NCBI RefSeq assembly: GCF_007741475.1
Contig: NZ_CP036261.1
Coordinates: 1,798,001-1,862,000 of the forward strand
Source: Rosistilla ulvae
Lineage (GTDB): Bacteria > Planctomycetota > Planctomycetia > Pirellulales > Pirellulaceae
Direction of reading: 5' to 3'
DNA: 64,000 bases
Part shown: in pieces, positions 63,330 through 64,000 of the stretch
How positions within the stretch are numbered: the first letter of the stretch is position 1
Layout: each line of letters opens with the position of its first letter
Translations under genes and position numbers: made by a program
The notes under the pieces: model-generated
Seen by the model: only the letters and a program-made list of their open reading frames with translations
What the model was told of the DNA's origin: nothing
The model's database searches: none

Positions 63330-64000
63330 GTGAAACTAATATATATAATGACTGTCCCAGAGACAGTCCGTGGTTCGCTTGAAGGACAGCTTCGTTATGT
63401 TCAGCAATACAGCGGTTGCGATGTGATTGTAGTGTCGTCACCTGGCGATGATCTCGACTATTCCGCCTTGCGTGAGGGCGTCCAAGGATTGGCTGTCCGT
63501 ATGGAACGTGAGGTTTCCCCTTGGCGTGATGTTGTCGCGTTGTATAGACTTTGGAGGATGCTTGTACAGCAACAGCCAGGAATTGTTATCGCGGGAACAC
63601 CGAAGGCTGCTCTGTTAGGTATGCTCGCTAGTTGGTTTGCTAGAGTCCCGCGGCGAATTTACCTTCTCAAAGGGCTTCGGCTTGCCACTACAGTTGGGAT
63701 TAAGCGCAAGTTGCTTGTGTTCGCTGAAAGGTTGGCATCGCATAGTGCAACCGAAATCCTTTGTGTTAGCGATAGCTTGCGAAAGCGGTATGCGCAATTG
63801 CGGCTTGCTGATCCAAGCAAACTGATTGTTCTGGGCAATGGCACATCGAATGGCGTTTGTGCGAACAGATTTGATTATCAAATTCGAGAGTCTGAACGCA
63901 CGGATTTAATACGTAAAGAATTAGATATACCTTTAGAGGCTACAGTACTAGGATTTGTTGGGCGCCTGGTGCGCGACAAAGGTATCGCGAATCTTGTCGC
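63330..64000 (+). CDS. GT4-like glycosyltransferase, cut by right edge
   Basis: The frame from the GTG at 63330 (another GTG is at 63327; a GGAAG site ends at 63320) is open to the window end, about 220 codons. It begins VKLIYIMTVPETVRGSLEGQ with LRYV, matching the N-terminus of the WbpH/PglA-like GT-B transferases that add sugars to lipid-linked oligosaccharides. Further segments are IVIAGTPKAALLGMLASWFA, CVSDSLRKRYAQLRLADPSK and the start of the C-terminal domain VLGFVGRLVRDKGIANLV. It lies after the ISAs1 relic and continues the polysaccharide locus. Confidence 0.85.
   Translation, partial: MKLIYIMTVPETVRGSLEGQLRYVQQYSGCDVIVVSSPGDDLDYSALREGVQGLAVRMEREVSPWRDVVALYRLWRMLVQQQPGIVIAGTPKAALLGMLASWFARVPRRIYLLKGLRLATTVGIKRKLLVFAERLASHSATEILCVSDSLRKRYAQLRLADPSKLIVLGNGTSNGVCANRFDYQIRESERTDLIRKELDIPLEATVLGFVGRLVRDKGIANLV

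Overview
The window reads as chromosomal DNA of a planctomycete, most likely of the Pirellulaceae (Rhodopirellula/Rosistilla/Roseimaritima type). The signs are a DUF1559 prepilin-like protein, a secreted protein carrying the LEPRxLL motif, transmembrane Hanks-type Ser/Thr kinases, a formylglycine sulfatase, a VIT+VWA protein, small conserved proteins with no assigned function, and moderately high GC. The genus is inferred from gene families only. No tRNA, rRNA or CRISPR array was seen.

Layout. 1-10.7 kb holds housekeeping and accessory genes: a nicotinate phosphoribosyltransferase cut by the left edge, an SGNH hydrolase, a GH43-like propeller protein, an IS4-type transposase relic, a VIT/VWA protein, an ABC ATPase, a zinc-ribbon peptide, a lipoprotein and a Gfo/Idh/MocA oxidoreductase. 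10.86-11.74 kb is a non-coding array of seven repeats whose spacings differ in 10-bp steps. 11.8-18.9 kb is the flagellar rod/ring operon flgF-flgG-flgA-flgH ... flgI-flgJ on the minus strand, split by a plus-strand pair (DUF1559 protein and lipoprotein). 19-30 kb carries a sulfatase, ferrochelatase, MgtE, an ABC1/UbiB-type kinase, mannose-1-phosphate guanylyltransferase, an FHA protein and an amidohydrolase.

30-38.6 kb is signalling and envelope: a transmembrane Ser/Thr kinase with an extracytoplasmic sensor-like domain, a VanZ-like protein, then a 1098-residue low-complexity LEPRxLL protein whose stop codon overlaps the start of a second transmembrane Ser/Thr kinase. 38.7-43.5 kb contains a propeller protein, an oligopeptide ABC ATPase, two small proteins, and a cysH-rrf2 pair preceded by a promoter that overlaps a 25-bp palindrome close to the IscR type 1 consensus.

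43.8-64 kb is an exopolysaccharide locus: a Wza-type export lipoprotein, a Cys-rich lipoprotein, a Gly-rich secreted protein, an O-antigen ligase/polymerase with a TPR-like tail, a Wzc-type tyrosine autokinase, a WbpM/CapD-type nucleotide-sugar dehydratase, a sulfotransferase, two methyltransferases, a flippase-like protein, a GT4 glycosyltransferase, a polymerase-like membrane protein, a decayed ISAs1-family transposase and a second glycosyltransferase cut by the right edge. The part from about 55.8 kb onward is visibly richer in A/T, as expected for a variable, transferable polysaccharide island. A sulfated, methylated polymer made by a Wzx/Wzy/Wzc/Wza route is the natural inference. The mannose-1-phosphate guanylyltransferase at 26-27 kb could supply GDP-mannose.
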